DNA of 64,000 nucleotides from Takakia lepidozioides. Taxonomy: Eukaryota; Streptophyta; Takakiopsida; Takakiales; Takakiaceae. Shown piece after piece: positions 35,913 to 47,005 of this stretch. The stretch's first letter is position 1, and every line of letters begins with the position of its first letter. The position numbers and the translations under genes were made by a program. Location of the stretch: positions 186,001-250,000 of the forward strand of contig CM060733.1 in NCBI GenBank assembly GCA_030704615.1. Direction: 5' to 3'. The notes under the pieces are model-generated. The model did no database searches. It had not been told where the DNA came from and saw only the letters and a list, made by a program, of their open reading frames with translations.

Positions 35913-38424
35913 CTAGTTGATATGTTTTCTTTTCTTCTTCTTAGGGCCTGCACCAGAAGAATCTGCATCCATCTTCAAGTTAGGTGGGGTCTTGACAGTA
36001 TTAAGGGACTTGACAACAGGCCAAAAACATGCTAAGTCTCGAACCATAAGTTTGGTTGGGTCTGACTTGTTCCTCCCAAGAATGGAATGTAAAGACCGAG
36101 TTCCAGGTACGGTCTTGCAATCCCACTCTTGAGTACGGTCAACATCTTTTGTACCAACAAGCCAAAAATGTCTTTTCACTGCTGTTCTAATCTTAGAGTA
36201 CGAAGAAGGAGGTCGGGTGGATAGGTTCTTGCGCAAAAAAACTACTGCCTCAGCAGCATTTTGCAGCTTCACACCATTTGAGTTTAACAGCTCTGCTCGT
36301 AAAGCCTTCTTGATCACAGCACCAGCCCCATCATGCTCACCTTTCCCGTGCCCTGATCCAAAAAAATTCCACCACATTGTGCAACCCCTTGTGATGTGGG
36401 GGTACCTACTAACAAAATATCAAGGACGAGCACCTTTAAACTGAGCAGCACAACCGTCACGCCATACCCAATGCGATTCAGATCTGAACCTTGCTTCAGC
36501 AAGGTAATTCCAATGAAACCGAAAGCAATGTTGTACGAACAGCGTGTCATGCTTGTTGTCATCAGAAATGTAAAAGTGTACATGATGATGGAGAGTGGAC
36601 ACCCCTCTCGGCAGTCCGCATGGTGTTGAACCCATCCTTCAACTCCGCCATTTCCACATGATATTTGCAGCAACAAACATTACGATCCTTCAGGCGTTTG
36701 ACAAAGAATGGCCTCAACAACTCAAACAATCGTTGACCCACTTTGACATTGGGATGGGCTGATTTGAAACGAAGAAAGAAAGCAGTTTGCATTGCCACCA
36801 CAACATGCACAAAGAGAATCCCATTTAGTGCATGCACTAAGAATACCTACTACTAGTCCTAGACCAGTCCTAGACCTAGTCTTAGTCATAGTCATTTCTC
36901 ATCATATGTCAAATTGTACAAGTACTAATCAGTCCTAGTAGTCCTAGACCCAGTCCTTCCTAGTCACAGTAAATGTATTAATTAGACCGAGTGTGAGTCC
37001 TTTCTAGTCACATATCAAGGAATGCATGTACTAACCAGTCCTAGTCCTAGTCACATACCAATGAATGCATGTCCTAATCAGTCCTAGTCCTACTTCTTTC
37101 TAGTCACATATCAAGGAATGCATGTCCAAATCGGTCCTAGTCCTAGACATTGTCCTTTTCTAGTCACATTTCAAGGAGTGCATGTACTAATGGAGTACAT
37201 GTACATCGACTTGTAGTCCCTCCAAATCAAATTACATGGAGTGCATGCTATTTTGTCCTATCTAGTCATAATATAAGGAGTGCATGCTAGTGAGTCGTAC
37301 TTCTAGTCCATCCCAGGCCTGTTTACAATGAGTACCAGTCCATGAACAAGAGGGACATCTTCAAGACACTCCAATTCAGGACATGAGTTGGATATAGTGT
37401 CCACAATTGAGTACAGTAATCTCAGTGCACTGGTAGGTTTACAGGTGACGATGTACCTTGTCTAGGGAAAATGTACGAGGCAACCCAAACAACACAATGG
37501 CAGTTGACAAACTCCAACATAGTCCAATACAGTTATGTACAGTAGTAAGTGTAGAAGGATTGTAAAGTACTGAGAGCCCACACAAACACTGTAAAGAGAG
37601 GGTTCGCTTACCTGAGTCTCAAGAAGATAGTGAACAGGTTGTGTATCATAGACTTTCCTCGATACGCGCTGCCTCACGACATCTTTCTTGTTGGGTGACA
37701 CTCGTGTCTCATTTACCCACCAAGCCAAAACGATCGTTCGGGTCGCATCTGGTACATGATCAGACCTTTTCTTTCTCCCACCCAAAGCCCACAAACCCTC
37801 ACCTTCTGACTCAATGACTCTTTGTCGTACAATTGCACGACTAATATTGCTATGATGAATATTAAGGATACGAGCCGTTGCCCTCACAGCAGTGGTATGG
37901 GTTCCACTAACAGACGCTGTTAAGAATGAGCATTTACTCGCAAGCTTATCTAAAGACTGCACACCCTTAACAAGTTGCATGGAGCTCTGCTGGTTCTTCA
38001 ACAGATTTGCATGCGCCTTGGCCTCCTTAGGCGGCAAGTAATAGGCAGGTAAGCTGAGTTTAATGAGATGGTGACCCAAAAATAACTCCATTACCTCTGT
38101 TTGTGAATGAAGTGTTGGGCATTCTCTCAATTGCTTGTAACAGAAGTCGGCCATTTTCAAAGCTATTCTCCTCTTGTCTCGTTCTCCAAACCCCACCCTG
38201 GCATCTTCCACAGAACCTTGCCCAGACGTTGTAGTAGCCGCATTAATCTCTGCCTCTTTTTGGGCTTGAAGTCTCTCCCTATACATTCTTTTCTGGTCAG
38301 CGTGGGTTTGTTTGCGTGTATCCTCGGTGGGCCTGGCTGCAGCCAACAAAGCCAGTTTTGCCCTTTTTTGGGGGCCTGGTCTTACCTCTCCATTTACCCT
38401 ATACTTGTTCTTCTTGTTCCCCAT
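35913..38424 (-). pseudogene. Transposase-like protein of the WxDGCAAQFK / HGKGEHDG family (copy B)
   Basis: Exon 38424-37612 (271 codons, ending at a GTAAGC donor) carries TRVSPNKKDVVRQR and HYLLETQ. About 0.8 kb further on the minus strand, broken frames (36780-36420) carry FELLRPFFVKRLKDRN, CCCKYH and SHWVWRDGCAAQFKGARP. 36377-35913 carries FGSGHGKGEHDGAGAVIKKA and ends with PVVKSLNTVKTPPNL and a KKKKRKH basic tail. I recall this motif series from many uncharacterised eukaryotic proteins that look like domesticated or mobile DDE nucleases. The central exons need a frame change near 36420 and 36600, so I call it a pseudogene. The family name is not certain. Confidence 0.65.
36840..37330 (-). 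repeat. AGTCCTAGTC / CAAGGAATGCATGT tandem-like repeat
   Basis: Roughly six degenerate units of 60-75 nt combine CAGTCCTAGTCCTAGTC with CACATATCAAGGAATGCATGTACTAA. They fill the space between the first and second exon blocks of copy B. Confidence 0.75.
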
Positions 38425-38742
38425 TGAAAACTGATACAACTGTTAGCACAGTATAGAGATCGGAAACCAGACAACAGTTTGCTTAAGTGTACTCTCTCTC
38501 CCAATGGTTGTCCCAGTCCAATTCAGTTGTATGAAAACATGGCCTGCAAAACAACCCAAAGCAAATGTGAGAAGAATATCAACACTCTCGGTTTTGTTGC
38601 ACCAATTTACACCAAGTAGGAAAATCTGCAATGAATATGACAACAAATGGGAGAGCCCCCACCTTTACTTGTTATGTAATCAGCCACAAACCCAATGCTT
38701 CCACGATTTACTTCACCATTCCTATTATTCTCTCGCCCTTGT

Positions 38743-38937
38743 CGTCCGGACTGTGGACAAAATCAAAATGTCGACTTCACGTCCTTGAAACCCATCCACA
38801 GTATTGAACTCAATATCACATGCTGCACCAAAACCTAATGCACGAATAAAGCGATTCTGAAGCAGTAATAGCTGCTGCTTGTACAGTGTAATTATTATCC
38901 CAAAGCGCCCTGGCCTCACCTCAGCTGAATACCTGGT
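38743..38937 (-). pseudogene. Isolated exon of a SEN1/MAGATAMA3-like superfamily-1 helicase
   Basis: The reading RPGRFGIIITLYKQQ, FGAACDIEFNTVDGFQGREV and DILILSTVR matches helicase motifs IV to V of the UPF1/SEN1 family (VDGFQGxEVDIxxxSxVR). Just beyond, the frame meets stops, and the following conserved block (ALTRAR) is not nearby. It is therefore a single captured or left-over exon. The adjacent frame at 38979-39242 has no recognisable helicase motif. Confidence 0.75.
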
Positions 38938-39242
38938 AAAATTCCACCAAACGCAGCAGCAACAAAGAACGCATATCATCAGCAGGAAAATCGCATATCA
39001 TCACAATACAACATCATTTTGAACCCCCAAGGATGCACCTTGAGAGGGACCCTGTATATAATCAAGTCTCCTGCTATGGGGCAGTCAATGCAATATGCCG
39101 GTAGGGGTTCCCACTCAAAAACGGGATGAGCACGATAAGGCATGAGATTGCTATGGTGGCGGGAGCCCTGGATAGAGAACCTATCCAAACTAACGCATAG
39201 TACATCCTCTGACTCATGTTCAACTTGAGGGAAGATTAACAT

Positions 39243-40790
39243 TATTCTAGATGGAGGTAATGCGCAGGCTGTAAGTAGATGCGATTGAAGTGCACGCGAC
39301 CTACAAGTAAGATGGGGCTGATATGGTTCAGATTGTGACCCTCACAAACGCAAACACAATACCACTTACAGCTAGTTATCACTATACAAAGATTGCAACC
39401 TCCAAAACTCACACATGTATCACATAAATACTACACATGGCACTTTCTTGGAACTCAGGTGAGCAACATAGACAAATGAATGTGCGTGCGTAGTGAGTAC
39501 GACAAGAGCAAAACCAAACACCCGAATGCTGGAGGAAATGGCCAGGTTGCACGAAGATACGGAAATGGCGAGGTTGCACGCCAATACTGCCCGTGTCGCA
39601 CCCCGTATCCAACATGTTACAGGCTGTTGTGCGCTCTACTGCATTACATAACAACTGAAAGCATATCATGCATGGCTATCTCTGTACACTCAAAAATATG
39701 AGAAAGAAGATCGATAGCACGAATAGAACGTTAGGCCATTAGGGCAAAGGTGTATGGGCCACACTCGCAAACGCGCAGACATTTTGAAAATCTACGTTGA
39801 CAGACCACCCGACGACGGGTGACCCGCCGTCTCGCACACTCCATGCGCGAGACTGTTGTCTTGAAGCTTTTCATGCAACATCCATGGCGGACGCAGCCGC
39901 GCAGTCCATATCTCACGGTAGGCAGCTCGAACGACTTAGTTTTTTTCACCAAAATGGCATACGTAGCAACCTTTAGTGTCTCCTGCAACCCCTTTGCCCT
40001 TATGTGAATGTTACATTATTTTCTACATTTTCCAAAATATACACCAATGTAACTCTCTTCATGAAAAATCATCAAGCAGTTCATTCCTTCATAAAAACCT
40101 CCATATCATTGTAAAGTGCCTTAGGGAGTCTTGAAAGCTACACTTCTTATGAAAGGACCATAGCATGAAAATGAATAGAAGAAGGTCTAATGAATTAGGA
40201 TGTTCCAAGATAAAATGATAGATTTTGAAAATTTCTCACATATCTCATAAACTAATTCTTAGGGCTACACTGTGGTTTCCACGTATAACGGTGACCTTCC
40301 TACTGGACAATAAAATCCCTATGTGAATTGAAGTTTTCGACCACTCCAATTGATTCCATTTAGTCCACAACCTTACTTTGGACATCATACATACTTTTAC
40401 GTTTGGACTTCATTCAATGCTCAAATCTCCATGGATTCCAAAAAGAAAACCATTGTTGTTTTCAGCACAGAATAAGGATCAATGATTCATGTCTAAACTT
40501 TCAAAATGCACTTATATCCAACATCCATGTTAGTCCTTCTATGTGGCACTGCATTCACAGAGAGCTTGGGACGTCCATTTTGGGTGGACCGTAGCATGCT
40601 TTGACCCGCAATCAAATCCCAAGGACTAGAAGGGGGATTGATTTGGTGGCCAATGACTTGCAAGTTGAGTTGGACCACTCTTGGTTGTACATTGGGGTGG
40701 AAGAGAGCAAGAAGATGTCTCTTATCACCATCTAGAGACCATATTTTTGCTTGAGTAGAAGCATAGAAGTCAAGGACTTGCATTCTAGCT
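39243..40790. other. Intergenic stretch, no supported gene
   Basis: Short frames without known motifs. It includes a local doublet GGAAATGGC(C/G)AGGTTGCACG at about 39533 and 39562. No RNA gene seen. Confidence 0.4.
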
Positions 40791-40820
40791 CTTTATTACA
40801 AACCCTAGTAGTGTATGCTC

Positions 40821-41170
40821 AGACTATACCTCTGTTAGTATACCAAACAAGAGTTTGTCCCTTGGACTATACCTTTGTTGAGGTATCAACATATATGAAC
40901 ATATATGAAACCTAATCTGAGATTATACCTCTGTTAGTATACCAAACATGAGCTTGTCTCTTTTACTATACCTCTGTTGAGGTATCACCATATGTAAACC
41001 CTAATCAGGTTAGACTTTACCTCTGTTAGTATACCAAACATGAGCTTGTCTTTTTTACTATACCTTTGTTGAGGTATCACCATATGTGAACCCTAATCAG
41101 CTCCGACTATACCTCTGTTAGTATACCAAACAGAACACTCATTCTCAGACTATACCTCTGTAAAGATATC
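40821..41170 (+). repeat. TATACCTCTGTTAGTATACC repeat, period about 91-100 nt
   Basis: Four units start near 40821, 40920, 41011 and 41104, with a truncated fifth at about 41144. Each has (A)CTATACCTCTGTTAGTATACCAAAC followed by a second short hairpin-like motif TATACCTTTGTTGAGGTATC. The array abuts the left end of the LTR element. Confidence 0.8.
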
Positions 41171-41209
41171 ATCAACATAAGGGATCATAGCAAGCTCCAA
41201 GGATCAACA

Positions 41210-41600
41210 ATCCTTTGGAGGATTGTTTGGAAGTTATTTGAGGGCCCTTGGAGGATTGTTTGGAGGATCTTTGGGGTCCTTAGAGGATTGTTTGGATGAT
41301 CTTTGGGGTCCTTAGAAGAGTATTGGAGGACACTTCGAGGAGCTTTGGTGGACAATGTTGAAGAGCTCTTGAAGGATTGATCGAGGGATATTTGAAGGAT
41401 ATTTGCCACGGCCATCCAAGCGAGTGGGTAGAGACAGGAGGAAGAGTGGTGGGATGAGAGCATTCTGGGATTAGGAATTGCTTTAGTTTCTTCTCCCCGT
41501 AGTCTTTCACCCTCTCTGTAGGCCAAAACCTTTCCATAGGTGGAGGCAAGAGTCAGTCTGGGTTTGGGCTGGGGTATCTTGCAGGAGCGACACTGTGGAG
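41210..41600 (+). repeat. Left LTR-like direct repeat
   Basis: The 5' part is made of TTGGAGGATTGTTTGG / GGGGTCCTTAGAGG short repeats. The 3' part is a unique stretch shared with the right copy, including CTGTAGGCCAAAACCTTTCC and GGTGGAGGCAAGAGTCAGTC. Confidence 0.7.
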
Positions 41601-42004
41601 TGTTTTTGGTGTGGGGGAGTTACTGTTTGATTCTTCTTGTGTTTGGATCCCCTCCACACCTGCATGCCTGACTGTGCGCCATGTTAGATTTGTGTGGGCG
41701 CTTGTTTTCATAGGAGGTTGGTCCGGATTTGATCACCGGCCAATCCTCGAGTATGTTGTCGGTGGTGAGGCTGGAGTGATGACCAGCAAGACCACCAGTG
41801 TTTCTTCTATGGTGAGGCTGGGTTGATGACCAGCAGACCATAGGAGTGCTTGCGGTGGATGTAGGTACAAGTGCAAGTTTATGTTACGAACCTAGCAGTC
41901 TAAGCCATAAGCCGCAACATGTTCTCTACTCGATTTATACCTTGTGGAAAGGGGGATTAGAGACATGTTCATGACCGGTTGAGTGCCAGTGTTTTATCAC
42001 GAAG

Positions 42005-43160
42005 GTGCCACTAGTTGCTGAGGGGAGTACCGGTACGAGCACTAGCAATACAAGTGGGTACATAAGACGAGGTGTGTGGTTTAGGCCACCTTCACCTTCA
42101 GTGTCTTCTGAGGAAGGTTCAGACTCTGAGTCAGGAGGACTCTCGCCGAGGGTGCAAGCCATTTCCGTGCCATTGTTGTGGGACACGATGGAGGAGATAT
42201 ATGGAGCTACCAAGGGGCCACGTAGATACTCTGGAGCTGTGGGCACCATCGAGCTTGATGACGTCATACAAGAGTTTAATAGTTGGTGTGATTTGCAGCA
42301 AATGCGCAATCCACAACTGTTTACGTCATTTATGGCATGGAAGGGGTTATTCCAGCACCTTGAGGGGCCGCCCATGGATGATTACCATGAATTTAGGCGG
42401 GGACATGCGGTGGAGATTGAGGAGTGACGAGAGTATTGGTCACCTAACTATGTCTTCATCACTAGAGGCACAAAGGCAGTGGCGACACCAGCAGCTACAC
42501 AAATATCTCCAACTGCAAGCACTAGTAGTGGGACAAGTGGTACAAGAGCTGGGAAATCCACTCCTGCTACAGCTTCAACACCCGTGCCTGCCTTTAACTG
42601 AGTTGTGGAGTTCTTCGAGGAGTTGAGGAGAAACTACCAAGGGATAAGGATAGAGAAGTTGCGAAGTTTGCAAGAGTTCCAACGAAGGCCTACTAAGAGT
42701 TTGAGGGAGGCTTACACTCGCATGAGGCGCTTGATAAACATAACCCAAGGGATTACAAAAGCTCAGGCAGTCCAGTTCTAGTATGGGATCCTGGACAAGG
42801 AGCTGAGAAGAAGGGTGTGGGATGCAACTCTCCTACAAGTAGCCCAACCCACCTTAGCAAATGTGTTTTTGCTGGAAGAGCGGATAGAACTCAATATGGT
42901 GGAGGAGCGGGTGGTTATGGTGGGATTTGGCAAGGAGACACAACAAAGTGGAGTTCCTAGCCAACAACAACCAACTCCCCAACGTGCTCAAGGCAACAAG
43001 GGGGCTCAGATGAAGCCTAGGGAAGGCCATAAAAGATCTCAGATTCAGAGGTCTCTCCCTTCATTCTCAGGCCAACAACAGACGAGTGTGTCATGTTGGG
43101 ATTGTGGAGGACCCCATGTCAAAAAGGATTGCCCGGAGAGAGACAAAGGGTCGGCATAGG
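42005..43160 (+). pseudogene. gag-like region with CCHC zinc knuckle, broken
   Basis: The first frame (42005-42427) has capsid-like features. A TGA and a frame change follow, then EFFEELRRNYQGIRI and SLQEFQRRPTKSLREAYTRM, which fits retrotransposon gag. A TAG occurs at about 42780. CWDCGGPHVKKDC (C-x2-C-x3-H-x4-C) at about 43096-43134 is a zinc knuckle, and a second, incomplete YGHCGKYGHEE follows at about 43185. A Gly/Arg-rich RNA-binding-like stretch precedes the next frame. Confidence 0.8.
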
Positions 43161-43383
43161 CACAGCCTACACAACTACACTATGGGCATTGTGGAAAATA
43201 TGGGCATGAAGAGGCCATTGTTATGACTTGCATCCTAAGCTACGGCCAGGCCAATTCCAAGGGAACAATGGTGGCCGAGGACAAGGCAATGTAGTCCAGA
43301 GAGGTAGAGGAGGTAGAGGTCGTGGTAGAGTTCGTAACCAAAACCAAGGAGCACAGAGTTAGGGTCAAGGTCATGACCAAGGC

Positions 43384-44808
43384 ATGGTGGATAGACTTGC
43401 CCAGCTAGAGCAACGTCTTGCTACCATGGCCACTACTCATGTTGCACCAGTTCCAAGGCCTGAGGTTCAAGCCCCACCTGCACAATCTCCTATGCCTAGG
43501 GAAGACCAGATTGGTATGGGCTTCATGTGTGGAGCCGCACTTGCAGGGCCATTGCATGTATTGGACTCTGCTGCAGCTGTCACTCGAGCAGCAACGCGTG
43601 CTCCTGAGCCAAGAGGAGCGGATGTGGATTTTGATCCACAAAGAGGGGAAACAAGTCGTCAGACAAGGCTTCCACAGTCCTTTACATTGGCTAAGATAGT
43701 GCCAACTACGCCATCGATGGAACCCGCTCGCCCAAGTGTGTCAGAGGTAGAGCCACGAGTGTCATTGGGGAGAGTAGGTGTGGCTCGGGAAATGCCAGTG
43801 GGTGGTGCTACAAAGCAAGGTGCAGCCAGTACATTGTTGGGGCCGGCTACGGCTGTTTGCCAAGCTCCATTATTTTCTGCAATGACCATTGCAATGCCGG
43901 GGATTCGGCCAGCTAATGCTATGTTTAAACTATCAGCTAGACTCTGTGAGAGTGGTGATGCATCGGCACTATCTGTGGAGATAACAGATAAGGTGCAGTC
44001 TATGGATGCTTTGGATTCGAGGGTGAAGTCAGCCACAACTGCGCCATGGCAAGCGGCAGCTACAAGGTTGCAGGAGTTGCCAGCTAGGCCAGCCATTGAG
44101 CGCAGCATGGTGACTCCTGGAGTAATCCTGGTGGACAATCAGGATGGAGTGTTGCAGTTGGGTGGTCCAACCGGGAGGAGATATAGGCCACTATGGGTCT
44201 TGTTGGACTCGGGAGCACAGCCTTTGATGTTGGGGAGAGCAACAATTGCAGGCTTGGGCCATACAAAGGTGGACTTGGAGCCTTGTTTTTTCCAAATTCA
44301 AACATCTTTGGGTGGTTCAGAGAAGGCGCGAGGGATTATACGCCATGAGCTCTTCATTCGATTGCAGCCGGATTATTCTATGGACGGCTCAGTCATGAGA
44401 GCTAAAGCCATTGTTACGGACGTGATGTCCTATAATGTGCTTGTTGGTGGGGCTGTGTTGTACCCCATGGGATTTACTCTGGATTTTTGGAAGGAAACGA
44501 CATCCTATAGGCTGGAGTGGCAGTCAGGGGATGGCCGACGTGCACTTCTCCCAGTGCGGTTTATTGGGAATGTAGCGGTGGATCATATGAACATGATGCC
44601 CACATTGGCTGCATTCTCAGGGGTTGTGGCTTGGGGTGGTGAGCTCTTGGAGGGCAATAGCCATGTAGATGATAAGCCACCATCTGATGAGGATAAACAA
44701 CTGGCATACAAGGCTGAGTTGCTTCCTCATGTGCATGTTCATATTCCATTGTGGGGTACGGTTGGGAATTTGCAGCGAGTAGCAGACGAGTGTATGCACC
44801 AAGCATGA
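43384..44808 (+). CDS. Retrotransposon polyprotein part with retropepsin-like domain
   Basis: A 474-residue open frame with a Pro/Ala-rich N-terminal half. At about residues 273-285, LWVLLDSGAQPLML carries the D-S-G catalytic triad of retroviral-type aspartic proteases (Ser in place of the commoner Thr). It is followed by hydrophobic strands and SYNVLVGGAVLYPMGF, which sits where the second conserved hydrophobic-Gly motif is expected. It stops without entering a reverse transcriptase. It is the longest intact frame of the element, although an ATG start here would be unusual and it may have been read as part of a polyprotein. Confidence 0.75.
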   Translation: MVDRLAQLEQRLATMATTHVAPVPRPEVQAPPAQSPMPREDQIGMGFMCGAALAGPLHVLDSAAAVTRAATRAPEPRGADVDFDPQRGETSRQTRLPQSFTLAKIVPTTPSMEPARPSVSEVEPRVSLGRVGVAREMPVGGATKQGAASTLLGPATAVCQAPLFSAMTIAMPGIRPANAMFKLSARLCESGDASALSVEITDKVQSMDALDSRVKSATTAPWQAAATRLQELPARPAIERSMVTPGVILVDNQDGVLQLGGPTGRRYRPLWVLLDSGAQPLMLGRATIAGLGHTKVDLEPCFFQIQTSLGGSEKARGIIRHELFIRLQPDYSMDGSVMRAKAIVTDVMSYNVLVGGAVLYPMGFTLDFWKETTSYRLEWQSGDGRRALLPVRFIGNVAVDHMNMMPTLAAFSGVVAWGGELLEGNSHVDDKPPSDEDKQLAYKAELLPHVHVHIPLWGTVGNLQRVADECMHQA

Positions 44809-44859
44809 CATGAGGCCTTTCCATTGATGAACGAGGGGAGTTCAGTGACATCACCTGGA

Positions 44860-45080
44860 CAAACTTGGAGTGAAGAGCAAACTGGAATATTGGCGCGAAC
44901 GTCAACAACAAGTGTGTTTTCAGGTTAGTGTGGGGGTGTTGCGTACGCAACGGCCTATAATTTGCATTATGAATTTTTATTATTTTGTGTTATGTCATTA
45001 TACGTTATTGCAATAAGGAAAATATAAAAATGGAAGAAAGAGCATCGTCGAACATATGGGTATAGCATGCGCAACACCCC
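44860..45080 (+). repeat. 0.2-kb direct repeat, copy 1
   Basis: Starts at about CAAACTTGGAG and runs through ACGTCAACAACAAGTGTG. The 140-bp block from TGTTGCGTACGCAAC (44938) to GCGCAACA (about 45076) has short inverted ends TGTTGCG/CGCAACA. Confidence 0.8.
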
Positions 45081-45464
45081 TAGTCGAATGAAAAATTAAT
45101 AAGAGTATAAGAGTGATTATTATTTATTTATTTAAAAAAACCCAAAACGATTTTCTATACTGGCACATGGCGGTTCCACGCGAAGAGGGGCCGCTTGAAA
45201 AAAAAAAAAAAAAAAAAAAAAAACATGTGGCTGCGCCACGTTATTCTGTCACGTGGCGCAACGGGGACAAACGCCACCATACATATGAAAAAATCTTGGT
45301 TTGTGGATGGGACGTTGGCTGCGTCCGTAATGGTGCACACATGACATACCATTATGGTGCGTCCATTATGGTGCTCCATAATTGTGTTTTTTCTATAATT
45401 AATAGTGGTCATTCTTTTTTGGTTCCTATATAAGAGGGTCACCCCATATGCATGCTCATTTGCA

Positions 45465-45685
45465 ACCGCCGTCCAAACTTGGAGAGCAAACTAGAGTAGA
45501 ACGTCAACAACAAGTGTGCTTTCAAGTTAGTGTGAGGGTGTTACGTACGCAACAACCTGCAGTTTGCATTGTGGATTTTTATTGTTTTGTGTTATGTCAT
45601 TGTATGTTATTGCAATAAGGAGAATATAAAAAGGGAAGAAAGAGCATTGTCGAACATATGGGTGTAACATACGCAACATCCAATT
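45465..45685 (+). repeat. 0.2-kb direct repeat, copy 2
   Basis: Second copy of the block at 44860-45080, roughly 90% alike by eye, again ending with ACGCAACA. The 385 bp between the copies contain a 26-nt poly(A) run (45198-45223) and short inverted CCACG/CGTGG motifs. Confidence 0.8.
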
Positions 45686-45699
45686 TAGGATCAAAATTC

Positions 45700-46490
45700 A
45701 TAGTTTCCGTTTGAAACTATGGAGACATTGTACCTGTTTATAATGTTTTGAATAAAAACATTAGGTTTTAAATGATATCAAATTTTCTCTCCCAAATTGT
45801 TTGTATATTTGTATTTCTGGTTTGACAAAACATGAATTGATGAAATTGAATAGACGTCATTTGTTTATTTTATCCCAATATTATTTATTATAATTATTTT
45901 ATATATTTGCGTGTATATGAGTATATATATGACATATATATACACACATGATACCATTACATTATTTTGATTGAATCCATTTCATATGTATATCTTTTTT
46001 ATGGTATGAAGATTAGATTTCATACAAGAAAATATTTTTAGTTGTACCTTTATTTCTGTTCATAGGCCTTCTAATATGCTCATGTCCACTTTTCTACCAT
46101 CATGTCCACTTTTTAACGAATACAGTGTTCAAGGAAATTTGCCTTGGTACCCTATAGAATTCATGGATGCTTGAGTGGATTAAGCATAGAGCCCCAAGGA
46201 ACACAAACCCTAGCTTGGTAAGGCTAAACCTCAAGGAAATAGAGGGGGAAGTGACTAAAGCTTAGGGAGAAATGGCTAAACCCTAGGGGGAAATGAACTA
46301 CTCATAAGGGAAATGGCTATTCCAAGGGGGAAATGGCTATTCCTAAGGAGAATACAAGGGGGAATGCAAGAAAAATACATATAGGCCCAGGAGAATACAG
46401 GGAGAATACTATAACATATTCTCAGGAATATTCTTAGGGAACTTATTGGGAACCTATTGGGAACTTGGGAACGCATTGGGAACATAATGA
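45700..46490. other. AT-rich filler inside the LTR element
   Basis: Contains TATATATGACATATATATACACACATG-like low-complexity DNA (about 45920-45950) and short repeats of AGGGGGAAATGGCTA (46260-46345). No coding region is supported, although a polymerase would be expected here in a complete element. Confidence 0.5.
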
Positions 46491-46499
46491 CATATGAAG

Positions 46500-47005
46500 A
46501 GTCCTTGGAGGACTGTTTGGGGTCCTTGGAGGACAATTTGGAAGACCATTGGGAGTCCTTGGAGGACTGTTTGGAGTCCTTGGAGGTCTATTTGAAGGAC
46601 CATTGGGAGTCCTTGGAATACTGTTTGGGGTCCTTGGAGGCCAAGCTTTGATGACTTGTATGAGGGATTATTTGGGGTCTTGGAGGGCCAAGTTTTGGCA
46701 GGCTTTTGGGGCCTTGGTGTACTGTTTGGAGTCCCATTGTGCAAGCTTTGGGAGCCTTAGTGAGATTGTTGAAGAGACATCTTGAGGGCTCCTAGAGAGT
46801 TATTTGAGAGACCCTTGAAAGGTAGTCTTGTCTATTGTTCAAGCAAGAGAGTGTGGAGATAGGGTAGTGGGAAGAGCATGCTGGGATTAAGAATTGCTTT
46901 AGTCTCTCTTCCTTGTAGTCTTTCACCCTCTTTGCAGGCCAAAACCTTTCCGTAGGTGGAGGCAAGAGTCAGTCCGGGTTTGGGCTGGGGTGTCACTACA
47001 GGAGC
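46500..47005 (+). repeat. Right LTR-like direct repeat
   Basis: Same order as the left copy but with more TTGGAGGACTGTTTGGGGTCC units. The longer right copy suggests slippage within the short repeats. It ends where LINE-derived coding sequence begins. Confidence 0.7.

Larger units (their letters stand above)
41210..47005 (+). mobile_element. LTR retrotransposon remnant keeping gag and protease-like parts, polymerase missing
   Basis: Two direct repeats (about 41210-41600 and 46500-47005) end with the same approximately 150-bp block (GGGATTAGGAATTGCTTTAG... to TTTGGGCTGGGGTAT). They bracket broken gag and an aspartic-protease-like frame. No reverse transcriptase, RNase H or integrase motif lies between 44.8 and 46.5 kb. 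The interior is further altered by a duplicated 0.2-kb block. Precise LTR borders are blurred by internal short repeats, and no target duplication was found. Confidence 0.65.

Noticed and set aside
45113-45433. 106-codon frame with a poly-lysine stretch
   Set aside because: The lysines come from the poly(A) run at 45198-45223. No other coding sign.
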